The notes: generated from the letters alone by a model not told the origin. DNA of 24,127 bases from UBA1858 sp039182865 (GCA_039182865.1 JBCDBX010000018.1:1-24127), one strand, 5' to 3'; numbered from the stretch's first letter, positions 13,442-21,565 are shown. Translations and numbers: made by a program.

Positions 13442-16219
13442 ATGTCTATAAAATCACTTCTATCAAACTGGACACAATTCTTAAGTGTGTCAACAAGTGC
13501 ATCAATTACTGATCGTTCATCACAGTATAACGATGAAGTATCAGCACTTTTGTTTAATTCTTTATTGGATGTTATTCGTAAAAGACAACCTGAAGTCGAA
13601 GCGATTATTACTGGCAAAAAAGAATTACGTGATGCTCATGATGATGTGTTGACTTATGCATTACAAGCATACGGTATGTGGTTTCAATTACTCACTATTA
13701 CTGAACAAATCTCTAATGAAAAACGTTTACGTTTAATTGAAACAGAAATTGGTCACGATGGTGTCCCCGGCACATTTGCACAAGTGATTGCACAGGCTTC
13801 TAGTGAAAAAATTTCTGCGGATGAGATCCAAAAAATATTAAATAATATGTCAATCTCACCTGTTATCACGGCACACCCAACTGAAGCAAAACGTGTCACC
13901 GTTTTAGAAATACATCATCGTATCTACATGTTGCTCAAAAATCTTGAGCATGAAAATCTGACAGCACATGATCAAGATATTGTTAAACAAGATATTCGAG
14001 ATGAAGTCGACTTATTGTGGTTGACGGGCGAGATCCGCCTGGAAAAACCAACCGTAGAACAAGAGATTGCTTGGGGCATGCACTTCTTTAGAGAATCTTT
14101 ATATGAAGGTGTTGTAAAGCTCTATTCCGAACTAGAAAACGTACTTGGTAAATTTTATTCAGGTTATGAATTTGATATCCCTGCATTTTTCCAATTTGGA
14201 TCATGGGTCGGTGGTGATCGTGACGGCAACCCATTTGTCACAAATGAAATCACTGAATATGCCATCAAAAGATCCGCAACTGCCACCATTGAACATTATA
14301 TTAAACAAATAATTGGAGTGGGTAGCTATCTCAGTATTGCCGAACATTCAATTGATTTGCCAGAGACGTTTTATGACAAGTATAACTCTATGCTGGAAAG
14401 AGGTGGCGAACCTGAAAGCATCAAATCAAGGAACCCTGGCGAAATTTTCAGACAACTCTGTCACTGCATGATCAATCGCTTGAATGCAAATCTCAGTCAG
14501 TTATCGACAGGTAATGAAGAAAAAAATGCATACAGCTCAGTAAAGGGTGTCGCTAGAGATTTAAGAATCATTGAAGAAGGATTAATAGCAGCGAAATGTG
14601 ATTCATTATGTATTAATCATATACGCCCTATTCGTCATAGTATCGAAGCATTTGGCTTTCATACCACAAGCCTTGATATCAGACAAAACTCTACCGTTAC
14701 TACTAATGCACTTCAAGAAATTTGGAAAGAGCAAAACAATGCTGAAGATGACGATGTGCCTGCAAAGGAAACTAAGGCTTGGCGTAAATGGTTACTTTCT
14801 AGTTTAAAAGAACCTAAGAGCACATTGCCTGAGTTTACCTCACTTAGCGATATGAGTGACGAAACAATCAACCTATTACGCACGATTCGTAAGTTACAAG
14901 ATCAAGTCGATCGTGATGCATTTGGCGTATTCATTTTAAGTATGACTCAGTCTAGTGAAGATATTCTCGGTGTGTACCTACTTGCGAAGTATGCAGGGTT
15001 GTTTACGGACAACGATAATATTGAGTCTTGCAGAATCTTAGTCGTACCGTTACTAGAAACTATTGAAGATTTACAAAATGGCCCTGCCATATTGGAAAAC
15101 TTATTAGACATACCATTCATTCAACGCACAATTAAGGAATTTGGTGGGCATCAAGAAATGATGGTGGGTTATTCCGACTCGAATAAAGATGGAGGATTCG
15201 TATGTGCAAGTTGGGAGATCAGTAAAGCACAAACAAAAATTTATCAGGCTGGACAACAACATGGTGTGCAGATTTCTTTTTTCCATGGCCGCGGTGGCTC
15301 AGTTTCACGCGGTGGCGCACCTGCAGGTCGTGCCATTGGGGCGCAACCTCCAGGCACTATCAATGGGCGTATGCGAGTCACCGAGCAAGGTGAGGTTGTC
15401 TCTGGAAAGTTTGCTAACCGCGAAGTTGCTGAACAACAACTAGAATTAATGGCTTCCAGTGTATTGCAACACACTTTATTTTCTGAGCAAGACACTAATC
15501 TACAAAGTCGTGGTGAGTATTACGATGTACTAGAAGCATTAGCGGGCACTTCACAAATCGCCTATCGTGGTTTAGTGGAACATCCAGGTCTAGTCGATTT
15601 TTACCAGTCAGCAAGTCCGGTTGAAGAACTTGCTTTAATGAAGATTGGTTCACGTCCTGCTCGTCGTTTTGGTGCGCAAAGTCTTGATGACTTGCGTGCA
15701 ATCCCATGGGTATTTGCATGGACTCAGAATAGATTATTAGTCCCTGGCTGGTATGGTTATGGTAGTGCTATCAAACAATTCCTCGAAGTCAGAGGAGAAA
15801 ATGGTCAAGCCACACTTGAAGAGATGGTAGAAAAATCTCCAGTATTTAAGCTAATTACTGATAATGTCGAGAAAATGGTTTTCTTAACAGATTTTGAAGT
15901 TGCGAAAGAGTATGCAGAATTAGTGGATGACCAAAAAAGCAGTCAAGAAATCATGAATATGATTAAAGCAGAAAGAGATCTTACTATTGAAATGATTTTA
16001 AATCTCACTAAAGAAACTAGTTTGTGTGAACGTTTCCCTAATTTCCATACAACTATGACCGCACGTGTAGATGGTATTCGTCAGATAGGTTTAGAACAAG
16101 TTAAGCTAGTTAAACAATTTCGAGCACTTAAAGAAGATGATACGACTGTGAAAGTCAATCTTGTTGCTTTGTTGCTTTCGATTAACTGTGTGGCAGCAGG
16201 ATTGGGCTGGACCGGCTAG
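13442..16219 (+). CDS. ppc: Phosphoenolpyruvate carboxylase
   Basis: Carboxylates PEP with bicarbonate to oxaloacetate, the CO2-fixing step of the serine cycle. Motifs: catalytic His145 in VITAHPTEAKR, GGDRDGNPFVT (257-267), MVGYSDSNKDGGF, FHGRGGSVSRGGAPAG (614-629), QPPGTINGRMRVTEQGEV and the C-terminal GLGWTG. Length 925 aa fits the family (about 880-950). The usual C-terminal RNTG of E. coli is changed to GWTG, and the lysine of the MVFxKxD segment is replaced by Thr816; both positions bind the feedback inhibitor in E. coli PEPC, while the two arginines (Arg623, Arg875) are kept. ATG start, no clear ribosome binding site. It stands as its own unit between a strong terminator and a long hairpin. 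No separate acetyl-CoA site could be judged. Confidence 0.96.
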   Translation: MSIKSLLSNWTQFLSVSTSASITDRSSQYNDEVSALLFNSLLDVIRKRQPEVEAIITGKKELRDAHDDVLTYALQAYGMWFQLLTITEQISNEKRLRLIETEIGHDGVPGTFAQVIAQASSEKISADEIQKILNNMSISPVITAHPTEAKRVTVLEIHHRIYMLLKNLEHENLTAHDQDIVKQDIRDEVDLLWLTGEIRLEKPTVEQEIAWGMHFFRESLYEGVVKLYSELENVLGKFYSGYEFDIPAFFQFGSWVGGDRDGNPFVTNEITEYAIKRSATATIEHYIKQIIGVGSYLSIAEHSIDLPETFYDKYNSMLERGGEPESIKSRNPGEIFRQLCHCMINRLNANLSQLSTGNEEKNAYSSVKGVARDLRIIEEGLIAAKCDSLCINHIRPIRHSIEAFGFHTTSLDIRQNSTVTTNALQEIWKEQNNAEDDDVPAKETKAWRKWLLSSLKEPKSTLPEFTSLSDMSDETINLLRTIRKLQDQVDRDAFGVFILSMTQSSEDILGVYLLAKYAGLFTDNDNIESCRILVVPLLETIEDLQNGPAILENLLDIPFIQRTIKEFGGHQEMMVGYSDSNKDGGFVCASWEISKAQTKIYQAGQQHGVQISFFHGRGGSVSRGGAPAGRAIGAQPPGTINGRMRVTEQGEVVSGKFANREVAEQQLELMASSVLQHTLFSEQDTNLQSRGEYYDVLEALAGTSQIAYRGLVEHPGLVDFYQSASPVEELALMKIGSRPARRFGAQSLDDLRAIPWVFAWTQNRLLVPGWYGYGSAIKQFLEVRGENGQATLEEMVEKSPVFKLITDNVEKMVFLTDFEVAKEYAELVDDQKSSQEIMNMIKAERDLTIEMILNLTKETSLCERFPNFHTTMTARVDGIRQIGLEQVKLVKQFRALKEDDTTVKVNLVALLLSINCVAAGLGWTG

Positions 16220-16259
16220 TGAATTGCTTTAAACCTACTTGTGTTGCCAATACTTTGTT

Positions 16260-16320
16260 AAAAATGATCTCGAAATACTCATGTACTTCCAGTGTACACT
16301 CCGCTTTCTCGATCATTTTT
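16260..16320. terminator. Long hairpin after ppc, terminator or intergenic repeat
   Basis: AAAAATGATC (16260-16269) pairs with GATCATTTTT (16311-16320); a 2x2 internal loop is followed by GAAA/TTTC pairing and an inner TGTAC/GTACA stem. The right arm ends in five Ts. It starts 41 bases after the ppc stop. The layered structure, with A-run and T-run arms, would end transcription on either strand. Its form resembles dispersed intergenic hairpin elements of gammaproteobacteria, but only one copy is in this window. Confidence 0.6.
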
Positions 16321-16392
16321 GCCTCGTCTTGGCTGCCTCATTAACGGTTTAAATGTGATTCATATTTTGCTGAATAATAAAAAAACTAACTC

Positions 16393-17256
16393 ATGAAAAA
16401 ACTACTATACCAATTTGATACGGATGCAATCCCAAGTGTATTTGATTCCGTTGTGGCTTATGATGGCGGTGCTGACAATGTGACATCACTTGGTGGCGTC
16501 ACACCAGATAACTGCGGGTCTCTAGTAGAAGGTGCAATTTATACACGCGCACCTAAGCATAAAAAGAACACAGCAATTTTTGTTGGCGGAAGTGATCTAG
16601 CACTCGGGCAGGAATTATTTGCCGCAGTGCAAACATTATTTTTTAGCAACTTCCGTGTTTCAGTGATGCTAGATAGCAATGGCTGCAATACAACCGCCGC
16701 GGCAGGTATTGCCTTAATCGCCAGTAGCACTGAATTAAAAAATAAAACAGCTGTGGTGCTAGCAGGCACCGGACCTGTCGGACAACGCGCAGCGGTTATG
16801 TTGGCTATGAAAGGCGCCAATGTAAGACTCACATCACGCAAAATGGATCGCTCTGAACAATCCTGCGAATTAATGAATAAACATTTTGGTGTCAATCTTA
16901 TTCCTATGGAAGCCTCGGATGATATATCAATGACCGCCGCTTTGGATGGGGCACAGGTAGTATTTGGTGCGGGTAAAGCGGGTATCCAGCTATTACGTGC
17001 TGACCAATGGGAACAGCATCCAAGCATAGAAGTCATGGCTGATGTCGGTACCGCAGAAATTCTAGGGTTTGATGGTATCGATATGATGGATAATAATACC
17101 GAAAGACATGGCAAGCGCATTTTTGGTGGCATTGGCATTGGTGCTTTAAAGCTCAAATTGCATCGAGCATGCATCGCGCGCCTATTTGAAACGAATTCAT
17201 TAATAGTAGATGCAGATGAAGCTTTCTCAATTGCGCAATCTTTACTTAAACCTTAA
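16393..17256 (+). CDS. mtdA: NADP-dependent methylene-H4MPT/methylene-H4F dehydrogenase
   Basis: Oxidises or reduces the methylene group on tetrahydrofolate or tetrahydromethanopterin, linking the oxidative H4MPT route to serine-cycle input. It resembles Methylobacterium MtdA rather than MtdB, as I remember both: FQFDTDATPSVFD-like start (YQFDTDAIPSVFDSVVAYDG), VTPDNCGSLVEGAIYTRAP, TAIFVGGSDLALGQE, VSVMLDSNGCNTTAAAGIAL, nucleotide-binding AVVLAGTGPVGQRAAVMLA, and GGIGIGALKLKLHRACIARL. Length 287 aa is normal. ATG start; weak ribosome binding site. It lies downstream of ppc behind a long hairpin, so it probably has its own promoter, and overlaps dgkA by one base (TAATG). Confidence 0.93.
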   Translation: MKKLLYQFDTDAIPSVFDSVVAYDGGADNVTSLGGVTPDNCGSLVEGAIYTRAPKHKKNTAIFVGGSDLALGQELFAAVQTLFFSNFRVSVMLDSNGCNTTAAAGIALIASSTELKNKTAVVLAGTGPVGQRAAVMLAMKGANVRLTSRKMDRSEQSCELMNKHFGVNLIPMEASDDISMTAALDGAQVVFGAGKAGIQLLRADQWEQHPSIEVMADVGTAEILGFDGIDMMDNNTERHGKRIFGGIGIGALKLKLHRACIARLFETNSLIVDADEAFSIAQSLLKP

Positions 17257-17630
17257 TGGCTGATCACCCAACATTTGGTCTCCCACGCCTATTAAATGCA
17301 GCCAAATTTTCATGGCTAGGTATCAAAGCAACCTGGAGAAGTGAGGCAGCATTTCGAGAAGAAATTCTGATTGGCATAATTTTATTTCCTGCTGCTTTTT
17401 GGTTGGGTGAAACACTCACACAAACTGCGCTACTTATTCTCCCATTGTTTATTGTATTAATAGTCGAACTACTCAATACCGGTATCGAACACGCTATTGA
17501 TCGCTTTGGCGGCGAGCTTCATACACTCTCAGGCTTAGCAAAGGATGCAGGTTCTGCCGCCGTTTTCTTAAGCAACATGATGACTTTATCGATTTGGGTA
17601 TTAGTCGCACTAGATCGCTTTATCTTTTAG
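17256..17630 (+). CDS. dgkA: Diacylglycerol kinase
   Basis: Small inner-membrane kinase that phosphorylates diacylglycerol released during membrane-derived oligosaccharide or lipopolysaccharide modification. Seen: an amphipathic N-terminus, EAAFREEILIGIILF, three hydrophobic segments (about 43-58, 60-78, 100-120), and the active-site signature VELLNTGIEHAIDR with AKDAGSAAVFLS. Length 124 aa is standard. The ATG shares its A with the mtdA stop, so translation is coupled, although no functional link with C1 metabolism is known to me. A weak hairpin overlaps its stop codon. Confidence 0.95.
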   Translation: MADHPTFGLPRLLNAAKFSWLGIKATWRSEAAFREEILIGIILFPAAFWLGETLTQTALLILPLFIVLIVELLNTGIEHAIDRFGGELHTLSGLAKDAGSAAVFLSNMMTLSIWVLVALDRFIF

Positions 17631-17654
17631 TAATCATTTTGCCAATGTTACTAA
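17627..17654 (+). terminator. Weak hairpin spanning the dgkA stop
   Basis: TTAGTAA (17627-17633) pairs with TTACTAA (17648-17654), extended inside by CATT/AATG with one bulged T. The hairpin includes the dgkA TAG and is followed by CTCTTTT. AT-rich, so only a modest terminator. Confidence 0.4.
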
Positions 17655-17693
17655 CTCTTTTAAAAATCTTCTTAACTAATATTTTTTAGCAAA

Positions 17694-18845
17694 ATGCCTT
17701 CCGTTCCTGCAACCAAAGAAATGCTGGAAAAATTAATTTCCAGCCCATCGGTTAGCAGCACACATTCTCATCTTGATACCAGTAATTTAGAGATGATTAA
17801 TCTCCTCGCAAATTGGTTTGATCAGATAGGTTTTGACGTCCAGATACATAATATTTCAGATAATAAAGCCAACATGATTGCGCGCATGGGTGATGCTGAT
17901 GATGGACTTGTATTATCAGGTCATACCGATACCGTGCCTTATGATGACAGTCTTTGGAATAGCGACCCCTTCAAATGTACGCAAAGGGACGATCGTATCT
18001 ATGGATTAGGCACAAGTGACATGAAAAGTTTTTTTGCGCTAGTGCTCGCCTCACTCGAAGATATCAATCTAAAAAAACTTGATAAACCTCTAACCATACT
18101 CGCTACTGCTGATGAAGAAAGCACTATGGCAGGTGCCAAAGCCTTATTAGAGGACCGGAAAAAACTCGGACAATATTGCGTAATTGGTGAACCTACAAGC
18201 TTAATTCCCATACGCCAACACAAAGGTATTTTTATGGAGAGTATTAGCTTGCTTGGTCAATCAGGGCACTCTAGCGATCCTAAACTTGGAAATAATGCAT
18301 TAGAAGGCATGCATGAAATTATGCAAGCGATGATCAAATACCGAGATAGTCTGGGTACTCAATTTATTAATGAAGATTTTGCTGTGCCATTACCAACACT
18401 CAATCTTGGACATATTCATGGTGGCGATAATGCAAATCGTATTTGTGGTGCATGCGAGCTGCATTATGATCTGCGTTTGCTACCTGACATGGAACTGAAT
18501 ACCGTCAGAAACAATTTACGCGATTTAATTAGCGAGATAGCGCAACGGCGGAAATTAAAATGCAAATTCACTAGTTTGTTTGATGGCGCACCTGCGCTAT
18601 CCACGCCTGCTAGTAGTCAAATTGTAAAACTCACTGAAGAGTTAACCCAAGCAAAAAGCCAATCAGTGGTTTTCGCTACCGAAGGTCCTTATTTTTCACA
18701 ACTAGGTATGGAAACCGTTGTACTAGGCCCCGGCAGTATTGATGTCGCTCACCAACCAGATGAATTCATAGAAATGAATCAACTCACTCAAGCAATAAGC
18801 TTATATAAAAATCTCATTAAAAAGATTTGTGTTAACTCAGGATAA
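17694..18845 (+). CDS. argE: Acetylornithine deacetylase (M20 metallopeptidase family)
   Basis: Hydrolyses N-acetylornithine to ornithine and acetate in arginine synthesis. M20/ArgE-DapE fold: metal-ligand His and catalytic Asp in LSGHTDTVPYDD, metal-bridging Asp in GLGTSDMKSFFAL, the catalytic Glu-Glu pair in ATADEESTMAGAKAL, the dimerisation-domain segment QSGHSSDPKLGNNALEGM, and NANRICGACELHYDLRLLP. A C-terminal His in IDVAHQPDEFIEMNQL completes the metal site. Length 383 aa is typical of ArgE; DapE is possible but the GHSSDPKLGNNA block suits ArgE better. Last gene of the + strand; its stop is 7 bases from the end of a convergent gene, with no terminator hairpin in between. Confidence 0.93.
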   Translation: MPSVPATKEMLEKLISSPSVSSTHSHLDTSNLEMINLLANWFDQIGFDVQIHNISDNKANMIARMGDADDGLVLSGHTDTVPYDDSLWNSDPFKCTQRDDRIYGLGTSDMKSFFALVLASLEDINLKKLDKPLTILATADEESTMAGAKALLEDRKKLGQYCVIGEPTSLIPIRQHKGIFMESISLLGQSGHSSDPKLGNNALEGMHEIMQAMIKYRDSLGTQFINEDFAVPLPTLNLGHIHGGDNANRICGACELHYDLRLLPDMELNTVRNNLRDLISEIAQRRKLKCKFTSLFDGAPALSTPASSQIVKLTEELTQAKSQSVVFATEGPYFSQLGMETVVLGPGSIDVAHQPDEFIEMNQLTQAISLYKNLIKKICVNSG

Positions 18846-18852
18846 GTCTTGT

Positions 18853-19218
18853 CTATGATTGCAATTGCATCATAATCGTTCCTAAACTTATTCCCATAAG
18901 TCCAACGACATAAACTAATACAAAGGTTAAAATAATCTGAATAATTGCGATTGCAATCCCTTTACCATAAGTCGTATCAAGTACCACCATATATGCAAAA
19001 GCGGACAATAGAAGCGAAATCAGTGCACTGGCAGCAAAGTGTAACTCCAGCAATGGAAAAAATGCTTCAACTACAGTTTGTATGAGACCTGCCAGCAAAA
19101 GTGCCGCAATACACATCAATAATCCAGTATTGTTAGCACCCACGTACTCAGCCGCAAGTTTGATGGGTAAAAGCAGAATGGCAAGTATGACTATTAAAAT
19201 TATTATTTCTACAAGCAC
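18853..19218 (-). CDS. Hypothetical four-helix membrane protein
   Basis: I do not recognise a family. The 121-aa product is almost entirely hydrophobic, with four likely membrane segments (about residues 3-22, 32-52, 58-82 and 90-115) and short loops (KLAAEYVGANNTG; DTTYGKGI). The start is GTG, supported by a good ribosome binding site GGGAGA seven bases ahead on the minus strand. It lies 58 bases after the DUF429 gene and converges on argE. Its composition and the GTG plus Shine-Dalgarno support a real gene. Confidence 0.72.
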   Translation of the reverse strand: MLVEIIILIVILAILLLPIKLAAEYVGANNTGLLMCIAALLLAGLIQTVVEAFFPLLELHFAASALISLLLSAFAYMVVLDTTYGKGIAIAIIQIILTFVLVYVVGLMGISLGTIMMQLQS

Positions 19219-19276
19219 AATGATCTCCCTGTTTTAAAGTGAGGTAGTCAGTGTAACTGATTATTCGCTTAGAAAT

Positions 19277-20059
19277 TCAATATTGAGTAGGTTTTTCTGG
19301 CCTGAGCCCTTTATTATCAAGAATATTCATATTTTGCGGCACATAAATATAGCCCTCTTCTATACCACCAAACACTTTTTCTCGATTTCCTATTTGATAC
19401 AAACCTGCAACGTAAAGACAAACAATCGCATCCAGTACATCTTCATTATGCTTGAGCTTACTTCCTCGAAGAGATCGGATAATCTGATTATCGAAATACT
19501 GTCTAAATTCTTCAGGGACAACTAGTCTTAAAACTTTTGATTGGGCAAGCAACATTAACATATCTGCTAGCTCGCATTGACCTCGGCGTTTATCTTCGAC
19601 AGATCCTTTTTTATATTGATGACGTTCATCCAGACTAAATATTTCAATAATGGCCGGGTGCGGATAACACTCCAGTTGCCAAGGTGATTTTCGATTACCA
19701 ATATGTGTAAAACCTAATTCGCATAACTTCTGACTGAGATTCACACTGTCAGCATCAGGATAAAGTGTTAAATTTGAAGCATGGCATGTAGCTTTCTTTT
19801 TAGCATAAGCTTTGCCAATTAGTCTTTCACAAGCGCGTTGCCCTGTTTGATTATTTATTATCAACGATGCATCAATGGCAATGCCATGAAGGTCGTTTGT
19901 GCTACCAAGAGAATCGAGAATAGATTCAACACCAAATAGATCTTGATTAATTGCGTTAACTATTAGCTGATTATTTGATAAAAACCCATAAGCGATGGCC
20001 GTGGGATTATTATCACTCACCCAGGCGAGATCGACGCCAGCTAATTGATAGGTTTGCAT
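19277..20059 (-). CDS. DUF429 family protein (RNase H-like fold predicted)
   Basis: Seen: the N-terminal GVDLAWVSDNNPTAIAY, an acidic IAIDASLIINN strand, the CERLIGKAYAKKKATCHASN segment and WQLECYPHPAIIEIFSL, which together match the DUF429 pattern (G-I-D-A, D-A-P-L, E-x-Y-P-H-P). A later KHNEDVLDAIVCLYVAGLY carries the final conserved Asp. The spread acidic residues are those expected of an RNase H-like nuclease fold; the biological role is unknown. Length 260 aa is usual. Its ATG directly follows the stop codon of the PPOX-like gene (TAG-ATG, no gap), so the two are cotranscribed and probably translationally coupled. Confidence 0.82.
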   Translation of the reverse strand: MQTYQLAGVDLAWVSDNNPTAIAYGFLSNNQLIVNAINQDLFGVESILDSLGSTNDLHGIAIDASLIINNQTGQRACERLIGKAYAKKKATCHASNLTLYPDADSVNLSQKLCELGFTHIGNRKSPWQLECYPHPAIIEIFSLDERHQYKKGSVEDKRRGQCELADMLMLLAQSKVLRLVVPEEFRQYFDNQIIRSLRGSKLKHNEDVLDAIVCLYVAGLYQIGNREKVFGGIEEGYIYVPQNMNILDNKGLRPEKPTQY

Positions 20060-20551
20060 CTAGAGAGCTAACTTGATGTCTTCTATAGATACCTCTTCAC
20101 GCATTTTTAACATATCAGGTTGAAGTTCACTCTCAGCTAAAATATTTAACCAAGCTTGGATTGGACGTGCTCGATAGAACCTCTTGACTCCTGAATTTAA
20201 AAAAGCGTCAATATCTAACTCTAGGTTAGGGTAAATTAGCTCATGTGCTTTTTGTGCTTCGACACTGTCAGAAACAACAGCTGCCTCACAGCGCAAGTAA
20301 AGACATTGTCGATTATTTGTTCCTCGCTTGCGCGTGGAGTCATAGAATGTCAAAAACACATTGGGGTTCACTACAATATTTTCAGAATGAACTGCCTTAA
20401 CCCAGGATGACCAATAAAAATTAAACTCTGAATCTGGAATTGCAGTGGCGGGTGTGTTCCAAGGTTGATGATTCGCACATGTCGCAATATTGGCATACTG
20501 GTTTGTAGTTAATAATTCAGCACATCGAATAGCAGATTCTTTTTTGTTCAT
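20060..20551 (-). CDS. Pyridoxamine 5'-phosphate oxidase-like FMN-binding protein
   Basis: 163-aa single-domain split-barrel protein. The first half has the family pattern ANIATCANHQPWNTPATAI followed by FNFYWSSWVKAVHSENI and NPNVFLTFYDSTRKRG, as in general-stress and PPOX-like FMN proteins. The C-terminal PdxH motif for pyridoxamine phosphate binding is not seen, so it is not the vitamin B6 oxidase itself; cofactor (FMN, F420 or heme) and substrate are unknown. ATG start. Located upstream of and abutting the DUF429 gene in the minus-strand run of small accessory genes. Confidence 0.78.
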   Translation of the reverse strand: MNKKESAIRCAELLTTNQYANIATCANHQPWNTPATAIPDSEFNFYWSSWVKAVHSENIVVNPNVFLTFYDSTRKRGTNNRQCLYLRCEAAVVSDSVEAQKAHELIYPNLELDIDAFLNSGVKRFYRARPIQAWLNILAESELQPDMLKMREEVSIEDIKLAL

Positions 20552-20641
20552 TAAACATTCCTAATAGTGATATGACGAGTTGTTTAGACAGCGCGTCAAT
20601 GACATAACATATTCACTGCAGATAGTAATTTCAATAAATTC

Positions 20642-21007
20642 CTAGGCCTCACCTTTTTGATTTTCATCTATAAGATCAAATATGTTGCCAAATGGATCTG
20701 TAACTGAACAACAACGACCTCCCCATTCATGTAACACAATACCACTAGTCTTAGCACCAAAATCATTTACTCGATCAACAACCTTGTCTATTTCACTCGT
20801 CTCTATAAATAACCCGGAGTGACCACTGCCATAATATTTCTCGGTCCATTCATATAGTTTTAATGTCATTCCACCAAGATCATAGTTTGTAAATCGATGA
20901 GGTTGACCTTCATATTCCCGTTGAATAGTTAGCCCAATGACTTTCTCATAGAACTCTTTACTCTTCTCATAATCTGAAGCCGGAAATGATGTAAACAGTG
21001 CTTTCAT
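20642..21007 (-). CDS. VOC (glyoxalase/bleomycin-resistance) family protein
   Basis: 121-aa single vicinal-oxygen-chelate domain made of two beta-alpha-beta-beta-beta modules. The first is ALFTSFPASDYEKSKEFYEKVIGL and the second begins GHSGLFIETSEIDKVVDRVND and ends CCSVTDPFGNIFDLIDE. The ASDYEKSKEFYEKV and DPFGNIFDLI segments are typical. The terminal Glu often used as a metal ligand is Asp or later Glu here, so the metal use is uncertain. Substrate unknown. ATG start about 25 bases after one edge of an attC-like element. Such genes are frequent integron-cassette cargo, which is the only hint at origin. Confidence 0.85.
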   Translation of the reverse strand: MKALFTSFPASDYEKSKEFYEKVIGLTIQREYEGQPHRFTNYDLGGMTLKLYEWTEKYYGSGHSGLFIETSEIDKVVDRVNDFGAKTSGIVLHEWGGRCCSVTDPFGNIFDLIDENQKGEA

Positions 21008-21032
21008 AATTTCGAGAAATCTATAATTTTAG

Positions 21033-21098
21033 AGCTAAGGATTGCAACAGCTAGGCACGCGCCTCTGTTATGCATCAACCTTGAATGATTTGTTAGGC
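21033..21098 (-). repeat. attC-like element between MAPEG and VOC genes (tentative)
   Basis: Read on the minus strand, the gap after the MAPEG stop starts with GCCTAACAAATCATTCAAGG, an exact RYYYAAC core followed by an attC-like left arm, and ends with CTTAGCT, which resembles but does not match the GTTRRRY core (C replaces the cleaved G). Span 66 bases. Orientation (after one gene's stop, shortly before the next start) is right for a gene cassette. Self-complementarity of the arms is only partial, and no second site or integrase is visible, so this is at best a decayed cassette site. Confidence 0.35.
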
Positions 21099-21104
21099 GA
21101 CGTT

Positions 21105-21485
21105 TCAAAGAACATAGCTAACTATTAGTCTTACAGAAACGAAAATTAGGCAACCTAAAGTTAGGATCATTCCACCGACACGAAATCGGAAGTCTTCTTC
21201 AATTTGGCTAACACCGTATGCATGCAATAACCGACCTATGATCAACGTAAGACATAAAACATGAATCCATATGTTTGTGCCAGTTTGAGATTCTAGGAAA
21301 AAAATCAAAAGTAGCGTTATGGGTGTATATTCTGCGAAATTGGAATGAACTCCAATCGCCCTTTCCATTTTTTGATTGTCACCCGTTCCAATAGCAATAC
21401 CAAGTTTTCGCCTTAGTAACAGTGCTCGAAAGCTTAATACGATAAAAATTAAGGCTGCTATTGCGGCATATAGTGGTGTAATCAT
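21105..21485 (-). CDS. MAPEG family membrane protein
   Basis: Membrane-associated proteins in eicosanoid and glutathione metabolism, YecN-like bacterial branch. Seen: four hydrophobic segments, the family signature MERAIGVHSNFAEYTPITLLL and the second-half GRLLHAYGVSQ. Function in bacteria is mostly unknown (possibly glutathione-related). I take the start at the ATG at 21485 (MITPLYAAIAALIF), since it puts the first membrane helix at the N-terminus as in homologues; an upstream ATG at 21536 would add 17 polar residues. Neither start has a good ribosome binding site. Neighbours: lipoprotein gene upstream, attC-like gap downstream. Confidence 0.82.
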   Translation of the reverse strand: MITPLYAAIAALIFIVLSFRALLLRRKLGIAIGTGDNQKMERAIGVHSNFAEYTPITLLLIFFLESQTGTNIWIHVLCLTLIIGRLLHAYGVSQIEEDFRFRVGGMILTLGCLIFVSVRLIVSYVL

Positions 21486-21565
21486 TTTTTTTGGTCGCCA
21501 AATTGTTGAGCTTTTAGGTGTGCGTGTAACGTGCATCCTGATTGAGTAACTTATAAAAAGTAATA

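Noticed and set aside
13260..13451. Small + strand open frame (63 codons) between hprA and ppc
   Set aside because: It spans the palindrome and the terminator hairpin, has no ribosome binding site and reads as Arg/Leu-rich noise.
16539..17174. Long minus-strand open frame (211 codons) inside mtdA
   Set aside because: Fully antisense to a conserved enzyme gene; its Ser/Pro/Ala-rich product looks like a mirror of the mtdA reading frame.
20552..20641. Second attC site after the VOC gene
   Set aside because: Only a partial GTCTAAAC resemblance with an extra base and no opposite core or paired arms.
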